Assembly (NCBI GenBank): GCA_037074705.1
Contig: CM073591.1
Location: forward strand, 177,717,432-177,781,431
Direction: 5' to 3'
DNA length: 64,000 nt
Source of the DNA: Zhengitettix transpicula
Taxonomy: Eukaryota; Arthropoda; Insecta; Orthoptera; Tetrigidae
Translations under genes and position numbers: made by a program
Notes under the pieces: generated by a model
The model's database searches: none
What the model saw: the letters and a program-made list of their open reading frames with translations, nothing else
What the model was told of the DNA's origin: nothing
Shown here: positions 11,755 through 22,345 of the stretch, one piece after another
How positions within the stretch are numbered: the stretch's first letter is position 1
Layout of the letters: every line of letters starts with the position of its first letter

Positions 11755-12040
11755 AAACAGCCCTTTTAAAGTCAAAAAATTATTTATAATTGAAAAATTA
11801 CAAAGTTTCGTCTCTATTTGACTATTTACTAGTCTTTCACCTTTAAATTGAGTATTTCGACCATAACAGTCAGCGCAGTATCAAAATTTATAACATGTTA
11901 ATATCAAAATTTTATTTTAATTATAATATTATGTTTGTTTTAAAGTTTAAAACTTCATATACCAAGAGGTCGAAAATAGCGACGAAACTTTTTTTTTCAA
12001 TTATAAATTATTTTCTGACTTTTAAATGCTGTGTAAGATT
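11755..12040. repeat. Penelope-like terminal repeats, inverted pair
   Basis: A reverse copy (11755-11835: TTTATAATTGAAAAATTAC, AAAGTTTCGTC) faces a forward copy (11935-12030: CAAGAGGTCGAAAATAGCG, ACGAAAC, TTCAATTATAAATT, CTGACTTTTAAATGCTG). Between them is CGACCATAACAGTCAGCG, also seen as GCCACGACAGTCAAGG at the right edge of the window. Similar facing pairs are at 40960-41165 and 45173-45415. Confidence 0.65.
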
Positions 12041-12297
12041 TATAAGAAATAACAAAATCTATGTTTCAACGAACGTAATAAACTCAGTCTCAGGTCTCAA
12101 AACATATTAACGGATTATACTAATTTATTCAGGTTTTCCTTCCTCCAGATAGTATGTGAATTAGAATTGGGTTTAAGATGTTCGCCGGGACAGTCTATTA
12201 TATTTCCTTACGTCACAATGCATTGTTGCTATTCGCTATGAAGAAGAAGTAGAAGAAGGTATTGACAGATTATATATAGTTGCCATTTGTGTCTTAC

Positions 12298-12705
12298 AGT
12301 ATAGGAAAGGGACTGAAAGGAGTGATACGGAATGGTAGAGCAAAGTAGATAAAGGTTAACTGGGGCTCTGTAGTTTTAAGGATTCTACCTGGAAAATGAT
12401 GTAGGACAATCCCTAGAGAACCTGCAACTGTTAGGTCAAACATTTGGTACTTGTCCCACGCCCTTTTGAGAGAGAGAGGGGTTTGATGTGGGGACGTAGC
12501 ATTACCTTTGCCGTACCTCAACCAGTTTAGGAGGCAGCTGGCCGAATATTCCAATAGGACTATCGGACAAATATTACCGTATGCCAAAGGTCTGCAAACC
12601 CAGCCTTAAAACAGAACGAGGTGCCTCGGCTTGTGGGAACCTTAGTTCAAAAACCAGAGAGAGGAGAAGGCATACCCGAAGGTAGCCTCATCCAACTCTC
12701 TGTAA
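12298..12705 (-). repeat. Repeat A copy A4, lacking the poly(A) end
   Basis: Starts within the AGGAAAGGGACTGAAAGG block and runs through the family (GGTTAACTGGGG, CCTGCAACTG, CCAGTTTAGGAGGCAGCTGG, CCTCGGCTTGTGGGAACC), ending at CTCTGTAAAGATAAACCTG. More diverged than A5-A7, so older. Confidence 0.88.
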
Positions 12706-12837
12706 AGATAAACCTGCGAGAGCTTAGAAAAGCTCCCACGAAATTCTTAATATTGATTTATTATATATTCAATATTTTAATATTCACTTATTATTGCAAA
12801 GGTACGAGTATTCATGAAATGGAGGGGTTATGACGTT

Positions 12838-13450
12838 ACTTTGAAACAATTTTTATTTTTTTAGGGCAACAGGCTACTTGAGGTTAATCCACTTGGGCAA
12901 CTCCCCTTTAATAGCATAGGAAGGGATTTGAAATGGGGGATGCGGAAGGGTAGAGGAAGGTAGCCAAGAGTTAACTAGGGCCCCCGGGCTATATTTTAAG
13001 GATCCTACCTGGCATTCGCCTAAAGAAATGCAGGGAAAACCCTAGAAAAACCTGCATCAGGTAGGTCGGGCATTGGGTACTTGTCCCACGCCCTTCCGAT
13101 AGCGGGAGAGGAGTTTGCTGTGGGGACGCAGCATTTCCTTCTCCGTGCCTCGACCAGTTTAGGAGGCAGCTGGCCGACTATTCCAATAGGAATAGCGAAC
13201 AACTCTTACCGTATGCCCAAGTTCTGCGACCCCGGAACATACACCCCTCAAAACAGGCCGAGGTGCCTCGGCTTGTGGGAACCTTAGTTCAAAAACGGAG
13301 ATGGAAAAGGCATACCCTAAGTATCTCTCCTAAAAGGTTCTACCTGCGAGAGAAAATCACTCGCAGGTTACCTGCGAGAGAAAATCACTCGCAGGTTACC
13401 TGCGAGAGAATCCTCTCGCAGGCTTTCTCGTTCACTTTGAAACAATTTTT
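12838..13450 (-). repeat. Repeat A copy A5 with 17 bp target-site duplication
   Basis: The flanks ACTTTGAAACAATTTTT occur at 12838-12854 and 13434-13450. The element lies between them: T tract, GGGCAACAGGCTACTTGAGG, all family blocks, and three tandem hairpin units at the right end. In sense orientation (minus strand) it ends CCTGTTGCCC plus poly(A). This is a structurally complete copy. Confidence 0.92.
13342..13424. repeat. Three tandem hairpin units at the sense 5' end of A5
   Basis: Units at 13342-13369 and 13370-13397 are identical 28-mers of the form ACCTGCGAGAGA...TCACTCGCAGGTT, and the third (13398-13424) is a 27-mer variant with TCCTCTCGCAGG. Each unit is an inverted repeat (CCTGCGAG/CTCGCAGG). 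Other copies have zero, one or two units. Confidence 0.95.
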
Positions 13451-13933
13451 TTTTTTTTTTTAGGGCAATAGGCTACATGAGGGTAATCCACTTAGGGCAA
13501 CTCCCCTTTAATAGCATAGGAAGGGATTTGAAAGGGGGGATGCGGAAGGGTAGAGGAAGGTAGCCAAGGGTTAACTAGGGCCCCCGGGCTATATTTTAAG
13601 GATCCTACCCGGCATTCGCCTAAAGGAATGCAGGGAAAACCCTAGAAAAACCTGCATCGGGTAGGTCGGGCATTGGGTACTTGTCCCACGCCCTTCCGAT
13701 AGCGGGAGAGGAGTTTGCTGTGGGGACGCAGCTTACCCCTCGCCATGCCTTGGCCTGTTTAGGAGGCAGCTAGCCGACTATTCCAATAGGAATAGCGGAC
13801 AACTCTTGCCGTATGCCCAAGGTCTGCGACCCCGGAACATACACCTCTCAAAACAGACCAAGGTGCCTCGGCATGTGGGAACCTTAGTTCAAAAAAACCA
13901 GAGAGATGTGAGAGCATCCCCAAAGGTAGCCCC
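13451..13933 (-). repeat. Repeat A copy A6, abutting A5
   Basis: Its T tract continues directly from the right-hand target duplication of A5, and TTGAAACAA reappears after its far end (13940 on). The two copies thus share one target, giving a dimer with three target copies, the third imperfect. A6 lacks hairpin units and ends at GTAGCCCCCGCCAG. It has TTGGCCTGTTTAGGAGGC where A5 has TCGACCAGTTTAGGAGGC, the subtype also seen in A7. Confidence 0.9.
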
Positions 13934-13939
13934 CGCCAG

Positions 13940-14382
13940 TTGAAACAAAACTCATCCTTTATGCAGAAAGAAACTGTTAACAGAAACTGCAGCGAGAGAA
14001 TACAATGTAGTTTGTAGTGACAACTAAAATTGGCATTATTTACAACTAAAAATGACAGAAATTAGGAAATCTGTAGGGAGGAAAATAAATCAAACGCGTA
14101 GACTGAATTCTTAAGGAATTGACACAAAATTTCAAGGATATGAGTGAATAGGATAAATTTATCCTACCGTTAATGCGCATTACATTTGCCATCAGTTTTA
14201 TTCTCCGTATCATAGTTGCGATTCGCATTAAATTCAATTGTGGAGCGGAATAGTTTTTTTTCTAATTTCCGAAATAAATACCTTTGTTTTTGTAAACAAA
14301 TTCATTGAAAACACGATGAATTGTAAAAATGATTGCCCGATGCAATAAAATGCAGAGATAGGGGTAATTGGAACATTCCCAC
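13940..14382. other. Unassigned AT-rich intron sequence
   Basis: No gene or repeat recognised. It borders the long inverted repeat. Confidence 0.4.
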
Positions 14383-15570
14383 ACGACTCTAAGTCTGATT
14401 TAGAAGACCGATTGTGGTTAATTCAGCGAGGGGTGTGACCTCGAATAAACCAATTACAACGCTTGAAATAAAGTAGTGCGGCCGAACGGATTGTTATTCT
14501 ACTGTTTTTAGTGAGCTGTATTAGTCGCGTGTCGTACGTGGCATCAATGCACCATCCACGCGGACACGCCATGAGACTTCTTATTTAAGACGGACTATAG
14601 TAGTCTATCTTATGCATATTTATTTATAATAAACAATTAATAATTTATTTTATATAATTAATGATTTAATCAATAATGGTTAAATGTAAAGATGAAAATA
14701 ATTACTGTTTTTTGAGAACTCAAATCTAGTTCACATGCTTTGCCGCAGCTCACCACCATATTTCAATTACGTACATTCTAATGAGCTTGCTGCGATATAA
14801 TATAATAAATAATATATATAAATAATGAAAATCTTTATACTAACTAGACATTGCTATTTACTTTTTTACGTATATTTTCAGTGTTCTTCTCTGGACAACT
14901 TGTATGCCGAGGAATTTCGTTGAATTAACGAACTGAATATCCTAACTTGACCTCCTTACAGATACATTTCCGGCTATGTGACATTTCCTACGCCACAAGA
15001 CGAAATAACTTTCACGGTTCGCCACGCTCATTCAATCGAATTTGTGTGCGCGCCAGCCTCTGGGTTTTTAAATGTCATACAGTGACTGACGCGCAATTCT
15101 TTTAATATCCCCCACAATAATGTGCGCTGTGAATCGCCAGCCTGATCACATTTCAGGGTCTAATGCTGCAATTGTTCTAGAAATTTCTTGGGTCGCTGCA
15201 CATGTTTTTTTAACTCTGAGACGCATGACTGCACTCGCGCGGATCACACGTAACAATGGGGGACTGGACTTGTTAAACGCGGGATAAAAGCGATAAACAT
15301 TGTTTACTACATGTGCAGTGACTTCATCAGTGGCACTGCGCGTACATGGATATAGTCCGTTTTAAATAACAAGTCCCCTGACGGGTCTGCGTGGATGGGG
15401 GCACTGATGCCACTACGAAACACGACTTACATTGCAGAACATTACTGAAAACGTTGGAATAACAACGCTGTTGTTCGGTAACGCTGCTTTATTTCATTCC
15501 TTGGAATTGGTTGAGTCAATGTCACGCCCTCGCGGAAATTAACCGCTATCGGTCTACTAATTTAATACAG
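14383..15570. mobile_element. Long inverted repeat (about 225 bp arms), possible DNA transposon
   Basis: The left arm (14383-14605) and the reverse complement of the right arm (15343-15570) share long blocks in the same order: GAAGACCGAT/GTAGACCGAT, GTGGTTAATT/GCGGTTAATT, the AACCAATT and GAAATAAAG blocks, GTTATTC, GTGGCATCA, CATCCACGC and TTATTTAA...ACGGACTATA. The arms look roughly 75-80% alike by eye. The 740 bp between them has no reading frame or transposase motif. A non-autonomous element with long terminal inverted repeats fits, but I did not find a clean target duplication. Confidence 0.7.
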
Positions 15571-16859
15571 ACTATAACCCTGTTCGAATAGAAGTTAGAA
15601 ATTTCAGCTGCCAGCTAGCAGTAATTTTTTGTCTTAATCTTATTACAAATTCATTTGCTTGAAACAAAAAACTTGCATCTTTTCGAAAATGGAAATGTAG
15701 ATTCTCATAAATACAGTGTAATTATACTTAAACATGTCAATAAATAAACTCGCTTTAAGTTAGAAAAATTAATAATGGACGAAGAAATTTATAAAACTAT
15801 AATTTCACATAGCTTCTCCAATAATTTTTAACTTCATTAACTAGGAGTAATTTAGGACTTGGAGTATTATAAATAATTTGTATTCAATCCCAAGTCATTT
15901 CATAAATATTTTCTGAAAGTTGATAATTGATAAATAAGTTGTGAGTAAATTTTTCAGAGGCGTGCTCTGCTGCCTTGTCTGTTGAAACCAAAATTAGGTT
16001 TATTTGTTGAAAAATTAAAATTTGTCAGTTAATTGTAACTATTAATTCTCATTTACAATACCCTTTTTGGTGCACATGAAAGATTAATTATCGTTAAAAC
16101 TGCTTATAGGAAAAAAACGAACGATAATCATTTTATTTTCATTCATAACACAATTCAGCTTACAGGAGACCGTAAATTCCGCAGAGAATTTAATTAGTTG
16201 TGAAAAAATCCTGAACAAGCTAACCTGGCCTGATTGTTTAATTATGTGAAGAAGTGTTAATTCCTGGCCAATGGAAAGAAAAAAAAACAAAGCATCGAAT
16301 AATGAAAAGCAAATTAAAGTCCCGTAAGTACCAATTCACTTTTGGCTTCGAATTTCTATAATCACAACTCTGAACAGCATTACATTATACTGAACAAACT
16401 TGAATGAGTAACACAAGTCCTCTGTTGAATATCCGCATTCAGTGCAAACATAAACGCAAATGTAGAACGGAATTTTTTAAGTTAATTTATAATTTCATAA
16501 TACTTGCCTTATTTTTCGCATCTAAAACGGTAATTTATAGTAAATTGTAGAAACACGAAAAGAACGTACAAATAATTTAAATCGAAACAATAATTAATAA
16601 TTGCAACGATCGTTTTCGCATATAAGTCCATCATAACCTTTTCCAACTACATACAAACTTAAGTAAGGCTAAAACTTATTCATGATCTTTAGACTCCTTT
16701 CTGAAATGATTAAGTCATGCCAATGCCATTAATATTCTGAGTGACCGCGGATCTTTAAGCAAAAAGGATTATATTTTACTTAGCCAATAAGTTCTATCTT
16801 TTTATATTTTTGGATTGCAAAAACGCTGGCTTTGGGTTAACCTATTCAGTTACTGTTAA
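15571..16859. other. Unassigned AT-rich intron sequence
   Basis: No gene or repeat recognised. Confidence 0.4.
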
Positions 16860-17207
16860 TGTTCACTTGATAAGGTCCACCTGGCTGCTGATAGACGTAA
16901 AATCTGCTAACTTAGCGATATTTACGGGGTAATACTTCCGTGAATGTTTTTACTTTGTTCTAAATTCACAACTCTGTTTAATAATTCATTAACGGTGGCT
17001 AGTCTCTGCTCTAATATTATTCGTTCTGTCCTCTGCAATGTCCCGCCACCAACTGACTCTTAGTGCTCTCCAGTTTTAGCGTGCATACGCCATTTTTGAC
17101 TTTCCGACAAAGCAACATAGCTCGGCTCCATTGTCGCTTTGGAAGCTCCTGCCGCTAGAATTAAATTTTATTAAAACCAATTAATGACCTAATTAATTGA
17201 CATTACA
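16860..17207 (-). mobile_element. TGTAAT element E3, 5' fragment
   Basis: On the minus strand it starts TGTAATGTCAATTAATTAGG at 17207 and follows E13 closely: AGCGGCAGGAGCTTCCAAAG, GCACTAAGAGTCAGTTGG, GAGCAGAGACTA and ACATTCACGGAAGTATT. Similarity fades near 16860, before the core and 3' module. The boundary on that side is approximate. Confidence 0.8.
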
Positions 17208-18224
17208 ATATATAAACTGTAGTTTATATTTAATTTTATTCAGGATCATAATTTAAATTCGAAGAATTAGAAGGTAAACAAACAGCAGCAATTTTTGTTG
17301 CCAAGACAACATCAATCAATACATAAACTTGAGTAAGGCATACTAGATTGTGAACAAATAGTCTATATATTGGGCGCCATTAAAAATGGCGGATTTTAAA
17401 CTTATTCCGAAAAGACCTAAAAGGTAGCAAGGAAAGAACCTAACTTTAACTCACTAAAGTTTCATCGCAATAGGATGAATGGTGTAGGAACGCAACAGGA
17501 AAAACAGAAATATATTTATTTTTATATATGAATATGAGACTGACTCCTAATATAAGTCGGCGTTGCTTGCTTCTGGTTTCGACGTTTGTTGTCAATGGTA
17601 TTGAGACAACTGGTAAATTTGTTGTTGGGTAATCCATTGAATTAATGAAAAATAAAAAAAATTCTAATGTTCCTAAAAGTATTAAAACGATTTGCCTTCA
17701 GAGAAAGGATGAGAATTATAACTGTGCCACAGATGCCCATAACTCGTAAAGAAATTAAAGTACTAAATTCAATCTAATCCAGAATCGGTTATAGAGGCAT
17801 GCGAATTTGATATAAAAATGAATTAAAGTGCTTGTGCGGGATAATGACTTGTGTTCGTTGTTATTTTCCAGGGAAATTGTTTTTGTACGGATTAGGGACG
17901 TCATATGAGACATCTCTGTTTAATGCTTGGTGTCTTCCTTAATTTTCAGAGTTAAATATGTTAGTTGAGCTTTAAAGGATATTGAGTACGATGGCACACC
18001 GCCTCTTAGTACTTCATACATATTTTGTGAACCAGTATATCAAATGAATTAGCGCTGGGTGTTCGCGCTTATATTTCATGAGCATTTATTCATTTTGTAT
18101 TGTGTAACTTGCGAAATTAACGCTTGCGTATTTGAGGGGGTAACGTGTCCGTTTCCAACTTGGGAAATCCGCTGCAGAAATACATTCAACGTCGAAGCAA
18201 GCACTTTGTGTAGACACTTTAGGC
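17208..18224. other. Unassigned intron sequence
   Basis: AT-rich, no gene or repeat recognised. Confidence 0.4.
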
Positions 18225-18440
18225 CACAGTCGAACTTACGTCCGCTTTAAACGTTTTAAAGGAGGCAGAGCATCTGTTGATGATTCTCGTTCAGAAGAAC
18301 CATCAAGCGTCATCATGCCTGAAAATGTCGCTGATGTTCGGAAATGAGATTCTGTAATATCAGTAACGATGCGGAACAGCTTCAGATGGAGGTCTGCAGA
18401 GATCGTCAAGAAAGGGTCTCTTTGGAAGGTTATTAGATAG
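18225..18440 (+). pseudogene. Mariner-like transposase N-terminal fragment
   Basis: From 18231 the plus strand reads RTYVRFKRFKGGRASVDDSR, then SEEPSSV and PENVADVR before a TGA stop. This matches the second DNA-binding helix-turn-helix of mariner transposases (typical form: WFKRFK-G-SV-DD-RSGRPS, then ENV--VR). There is no catalytic domain and no terminal repeat that I can see. A frame change is needed just upstream. An isolated relic. Confidence 0.6.
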
Positions 18441-18765
18441 TATTGAGTTATATTCAATTAATCCCATAGAGAATAAGAAGTCCAGGATTAACATACCCTG
18501 TCGATATTTATATACCTTATGAATCAAATTACTTTTGGGATATTACATAATATTATTTACATGTTTTATTTTCATATAAATATTTTTTTTAAAATTCGTA
18601 AAACGAAGAAAAAATATTGGTTCGACATTTTAAAATTTTAATACATTTTAATTGTATAATATTGACTGGGAGTTTATTAAATATAGAAATACGAATAATA
18701 ATTGGCTCGTTTCTGTTTAATTTATAATGTTTTTCCTTGTTTTTTATAAAAATAAATATATATAC
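18441..18765. other. Unassigned AT-rich sequence
   Basis: No feature recognised before the start of element E4. Confidence 0.4.
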
Positions 18766-20132
18766 TGTAATGCCTGTTAAGTGAGGCATTGTTTCTGATT
18801 GATAGTCTGGACTGTTGGAGGGGCATTTTGTAACGTGTTTATTTAGGTTTGAGTCTTTCTTCGTCAGTGCAGTTTGGGTGGTCTTGACATTTCGAAACCG
18901 TGCACGTGCGTGTGGGGGTGGAAGAAGACAAGTAATTGCGGGTCCTGTCTAGATTGTCGGCTTGACGTGACAGAGTAGTTATCCATTTGTTGACTACGGA
19001 ACTGCAGCTGCATGATATAAATCGTGTGATAATGGAAGATTCTGTCAACTGGCATTTGCGACGAAGTTTTAGAACAATGGAAAAGTAGGATACAGGGCGT
19101 ATATAAGAGAGGAGATAAGGTTTTGAGGGTTCAGTTGTGCTGCGATCACCGAGTCTGGAGGATGTTGTTAAGAGAGACATTGTTTATTAAGAGTCGTCGT
19201 CGAAAGATTGCAGTTTAAAGTCGCAGCCAAAGCATAGGAGAGAGGACTTGTTAAATTTACAGTAAACCAGTCGTCGTCGAAGCAGAGCAGAGTAAAGTCG
19301 TCGAGATACCAAAAATTTTCTTTTTCAAACCAACAGTATTTAGTAGAATCTGTGAATTTAATAGAAGCCATTGTTTAAGGCAGTAGTTGTGCTGCGATCA
19401 CCGAGGCTGGAGGATGTTGTTAAGAGAGACATTGTTTATTAAGAGTCGTCGTCGAAAGATTGCAGTTAAAGTCGCAGCCAAAGCATAGGAGAGAGGACTT
19501 GTTAAATTTACAGTAAACCAGTCGTCGTCGAAGCAGAGCAGAGTAAAGTCGTCGAGATACCACAAACTTTCTTTTTCAAACCAACAGTATTTAGTAGAAT
19601 CTGTGAATTTAATAGAAGCTGTGAAAACCCCACCATTGTGTTCGAAAGGTGAAAGTATCCTAGGCAGCCGTAAGTAGCAAGAGAACAGTAAAATGATTTT
19701 GTAAACCGACTTAAAAGATAATATCAGATATCGTTCTTTATTGTTCATAAAATAAACTGTTTAAATTTAAAATCCATCTTGTAGTATAAGTTCGTCGATA
19801 ATTAATTTCGTCTATGTCTAGACGAATTAAATCTAAATTTTGTGTTCTTTGATTATGTTTAAATGTTCTGCCGTTATCAAACCCAGTTAAGACCTTTGAG
19901 AGATTGAGATTTTTTTAAAAATTGTATAATTGTTTCAAGTTTTGTTAAATAAAATTGTTTGTTTTTAAAGTTTATAATTGTTCATTTAAAAGCCCAACAT
20001 ATTTAATCATAGTTAATTATTACATTTTGGCTACCACAACGTGGGGAAAATTAATAAGTAATCATTTTTGATTATTACATTTTGGCACCACAACGTGGGG
20101 CAAATTAATTAGCATCATAGTTAATTATTACA
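18766..20132 (+). mobile_element. TGTAAT element E4 with 4 bp ATAC duplication
   Basis: Starts TGTAATGCCTGTTAAGTGAG and ends TTAATTATTACA. The four bases before it (ATAC, 18762-18765) equal the four after it (20133-20136), one of the two informative target duplications in the window. The core is present as CAAACCCAGTTAAGACC (19879 on). Near the 3' end two PBS-like modules, TTTTGGCTACCACAACGTGG (about 20028) and TTTTGGCACCACAACGTGGG (about 20082), are separated by 54 bp. The 5' half differs from E2/E13 and includes an internal tandem duplication. At 1367 bp it is the longest member. Confidence 0.85.
19133..19621. repeat. Tandem duplication of about 240 bp inside E4
   Basis: The segment AGTTGTGCTGCGATCACCGA ... 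GTGAATTTAATAGAAGC occurs at 19133-19370 and again at 19385-19621, a period of 252 bp. The copies differ by only a few changes, for example GAGTCTGGAG/GAGGCTGGAG and one missing T, so the duplication is recent compared with other decay here. Each copy contains GTCGTCGTCGAAG repeats. Confidence 0.95.
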
Positions 20133-21013
20133 ATACATCTGAATTGGATGTGAATATATAAGTATTATTTATCACTAATACCATGTACTAACATGTAAGA
20201 ATTCCAAATATTCAGGGATTACTGGTGATTAAAGGTGGTTTAATGGGTACGATCCTGAAACCCAGGAACAATTTTATCAATAGAAGTGTCCATCGCCATT
20301 TCGTACCAAGTAATCGCGAGAGTTGATATTGTGAAGTTCGTGCTCATCTTTTCCATAGATGAAGTAGTTCGCCCCCCCCCCCTGTCAGTCCGTAATTTTG
20401 AGGGACACCGAAGGGGCAAAACGTTCGGAAAAATGACTCGAAAATTCGGGGCCATATATTACGTTCACCTTCAAATATTTTCTGACTTAAAAAATGGCAG
20501 ATATTCCTCGACAGCCATATTCACCCGGCCTCGCCCTGTCCCGAGGATGATATTCACCATAAATGGCGTATGATTTGACACAGCTTATGCCATCCAAGCG
20601 GAATCGCCTGTGGCCCTTTACACACACACAACCTAGTATGATATTATTTTATTTCAATATTATATTCAGAGAACGTTTGAGCAGAATGTTAAAGATAAAA
20701 TCCAAAACTTCGATAAGCACAAGTAAGATATAAAATAAGTTGCATAGCCTGTAATGATGACATTTAAATTTTAAATTTAATGTTACTTAAACACCAAACA
20801 TTGTATAAAATTTAATCACAGTTCCTATTTTAACAACACCTCCATTTTAAACAGAGAACCACATTATTAGAAAAGATTAATTTCTGATATCTGTATATTA
20901 AAAATCACACAAATACTGTTAATATAACATGACATAGTAAGTCTCAATAAGTTATATGATGTTTTAAGTTCATTGGCTCCTAGTTTTTATCTTTGATTAT
21001 AGTATATTGTTCA
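20133..21013. other. Unassigned sequence with a C11 tract
   Basis: An 11-C run at 20372-20382 is followed by TGAGGGACACCGAAGGGGC and AAAACGTTCGG, loosely like the Penelope-like terminal core, with TTTTCTGACTTAAAAAATGG at 20470-20490. The similarity is too weak to call. The rest is AT-rich. Confidence 0.35.
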
Positions 21014-21588
21014 ATTTACTGTCTTAATTTTTTTTTTTTTGAGCAACAGGCTACATGAGGGTAATCCACTTAGTGCAACTCCCCTTTAATAGCATAGGAA
21101 GGGATTTGAAAGGGGGGATGCGGAAGGGTGGAGGAAGGTAGCCAAGGGTTAACTAGGGCCCCTGGGCTATGGTTTAAGGATCCTACCCGGCATTCGCCTA
21201 AAGAAATGCAGGGAAAACCCTAGAAAAACCTGCATCGGGTAGGTCGGGCATTTGGTACTTGTCCCACGCCCTTCCGATGACGGGAGAGGAGTTTGCTGTG
21301 GGGACGCAGCTTACCCTTCGCCATGCCTTGGCCTGTTTAGGAGGCAGCTGGCCGACTATTCCAATAGGAATAGCGGACAACTCTTGCCGTATGCCCAAGG
21401 TCTGCGACCCCGGAACATACACCTCTCAAAACAGACCAAGGTGCCTCGGCATGTGGGAACCTTAGTTCAAAAAAACCAGAGAGATGTGAGAGCATCCCCA
21501 AAGGTAGCCCCCGCCAGAGCTCTCTGGGAAGGTTCACCTGCGAGAAATCCTCTCGCAGGCTTACTTCTCATTCTATTTACTGTCTTAA
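21014..21588 (-). repeat. Repeat A copy A7 with 14 bp target-site duplication
   Basis: ATTTACTGTCTTAA flanks the element at 21014-21027 and 21575-21588. Inside are a T13 tract, GAGCAACAGGCTACATGAGG, all internal blocks, and one hairpin unit (CACCTGCGAGAAATCCTCTC then GCAGG) at the far end. This is the cleanest copy and fixes the element at about 547 bp including the tail, with the sense strand being minus. Confidence 0.95.
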
Positions 21589-22224
21589 GTTATTCGCCGT
21601 TATAAAAAGACGCTAATCCGCGACAAAACGTCGAGCAGTTTCAAATTCAAATTTACTTAGTTTAAGTTCCTTTATTTTTTAAGTTTGTCTGTATAAATGT
21701 TTTTTTTAACAATATAATTATCTAATTTGAAGCATCCTTGGATGAGGAGAGAAATTGTTTTTCAAGATTAATAATCGAAATACTAAAAATAAGGCAATAA
21801 ATATAAAGAATGTAACTCAAAATAACGTTTCTTTTTATGATTCCTTTAATTGTGGCAAAATTGTATCTCTACTTAGTAAATTGTAAGCTCATTTTTTCCC
21901 TCGATTGTTTGTTTAAAAAGTCTATACAACAATAAAAAGACTTTTAACTATACGTGATATCACTCTTCACATCATTTTTGCTGAGAGCGTTTTGGAATAC
22001 AGTAAAAACATTTACAACAAATTAAAAATTTATTTATTTTTCATAATTTTGTATGTTGCGTCAGTTATGCACCAGTATCCTTTAAATGTTAGGTACCTCC
22101 TCTGTTTTTGATTCAATTTATTTTATTTCTAAAAAATTAATTAATTTTATGTTTAGCTGCATTTTCGATAACATTATAACAATAATTCAGTTAATTTAAT
22201 ATTAAGTTTCAAGCTCTCATGATA
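21589..22224. other. Unassigned AT-rich sequence
   Basis: Apart from a weak CGCGACAAAACGTCG motif at 21620-21634, nothing is recognised. Confidence 0.4.
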
Positions 22225-22345
22225 ATTATTAACAGGAAACATGAATATTACGGGCGAAACGTCTCAATTTATAAATAACAGTATTATGATAAAATTGTAA
22301 TATAATTAAACTTTATATACTTTTTCTGACTTACCTGATCTATAT
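22225..22345 (+). repeat. Weak Penelope-like terminal remnant
   Basis: Contains ATTACGGGCGAAACGTCTC, TTTATAAATAACAG and, further on, CTTTTTCTGACTTACCTG in the family order. Diverged, so tentative. Confidence 0.4.

Noticed and set aside
20240..20573. Possible gene on either strand around the C11 tract
   Set aside because: Overlapping open frames on both strands, no domain, and the frame passes through a homopolymer. Most likely chance.
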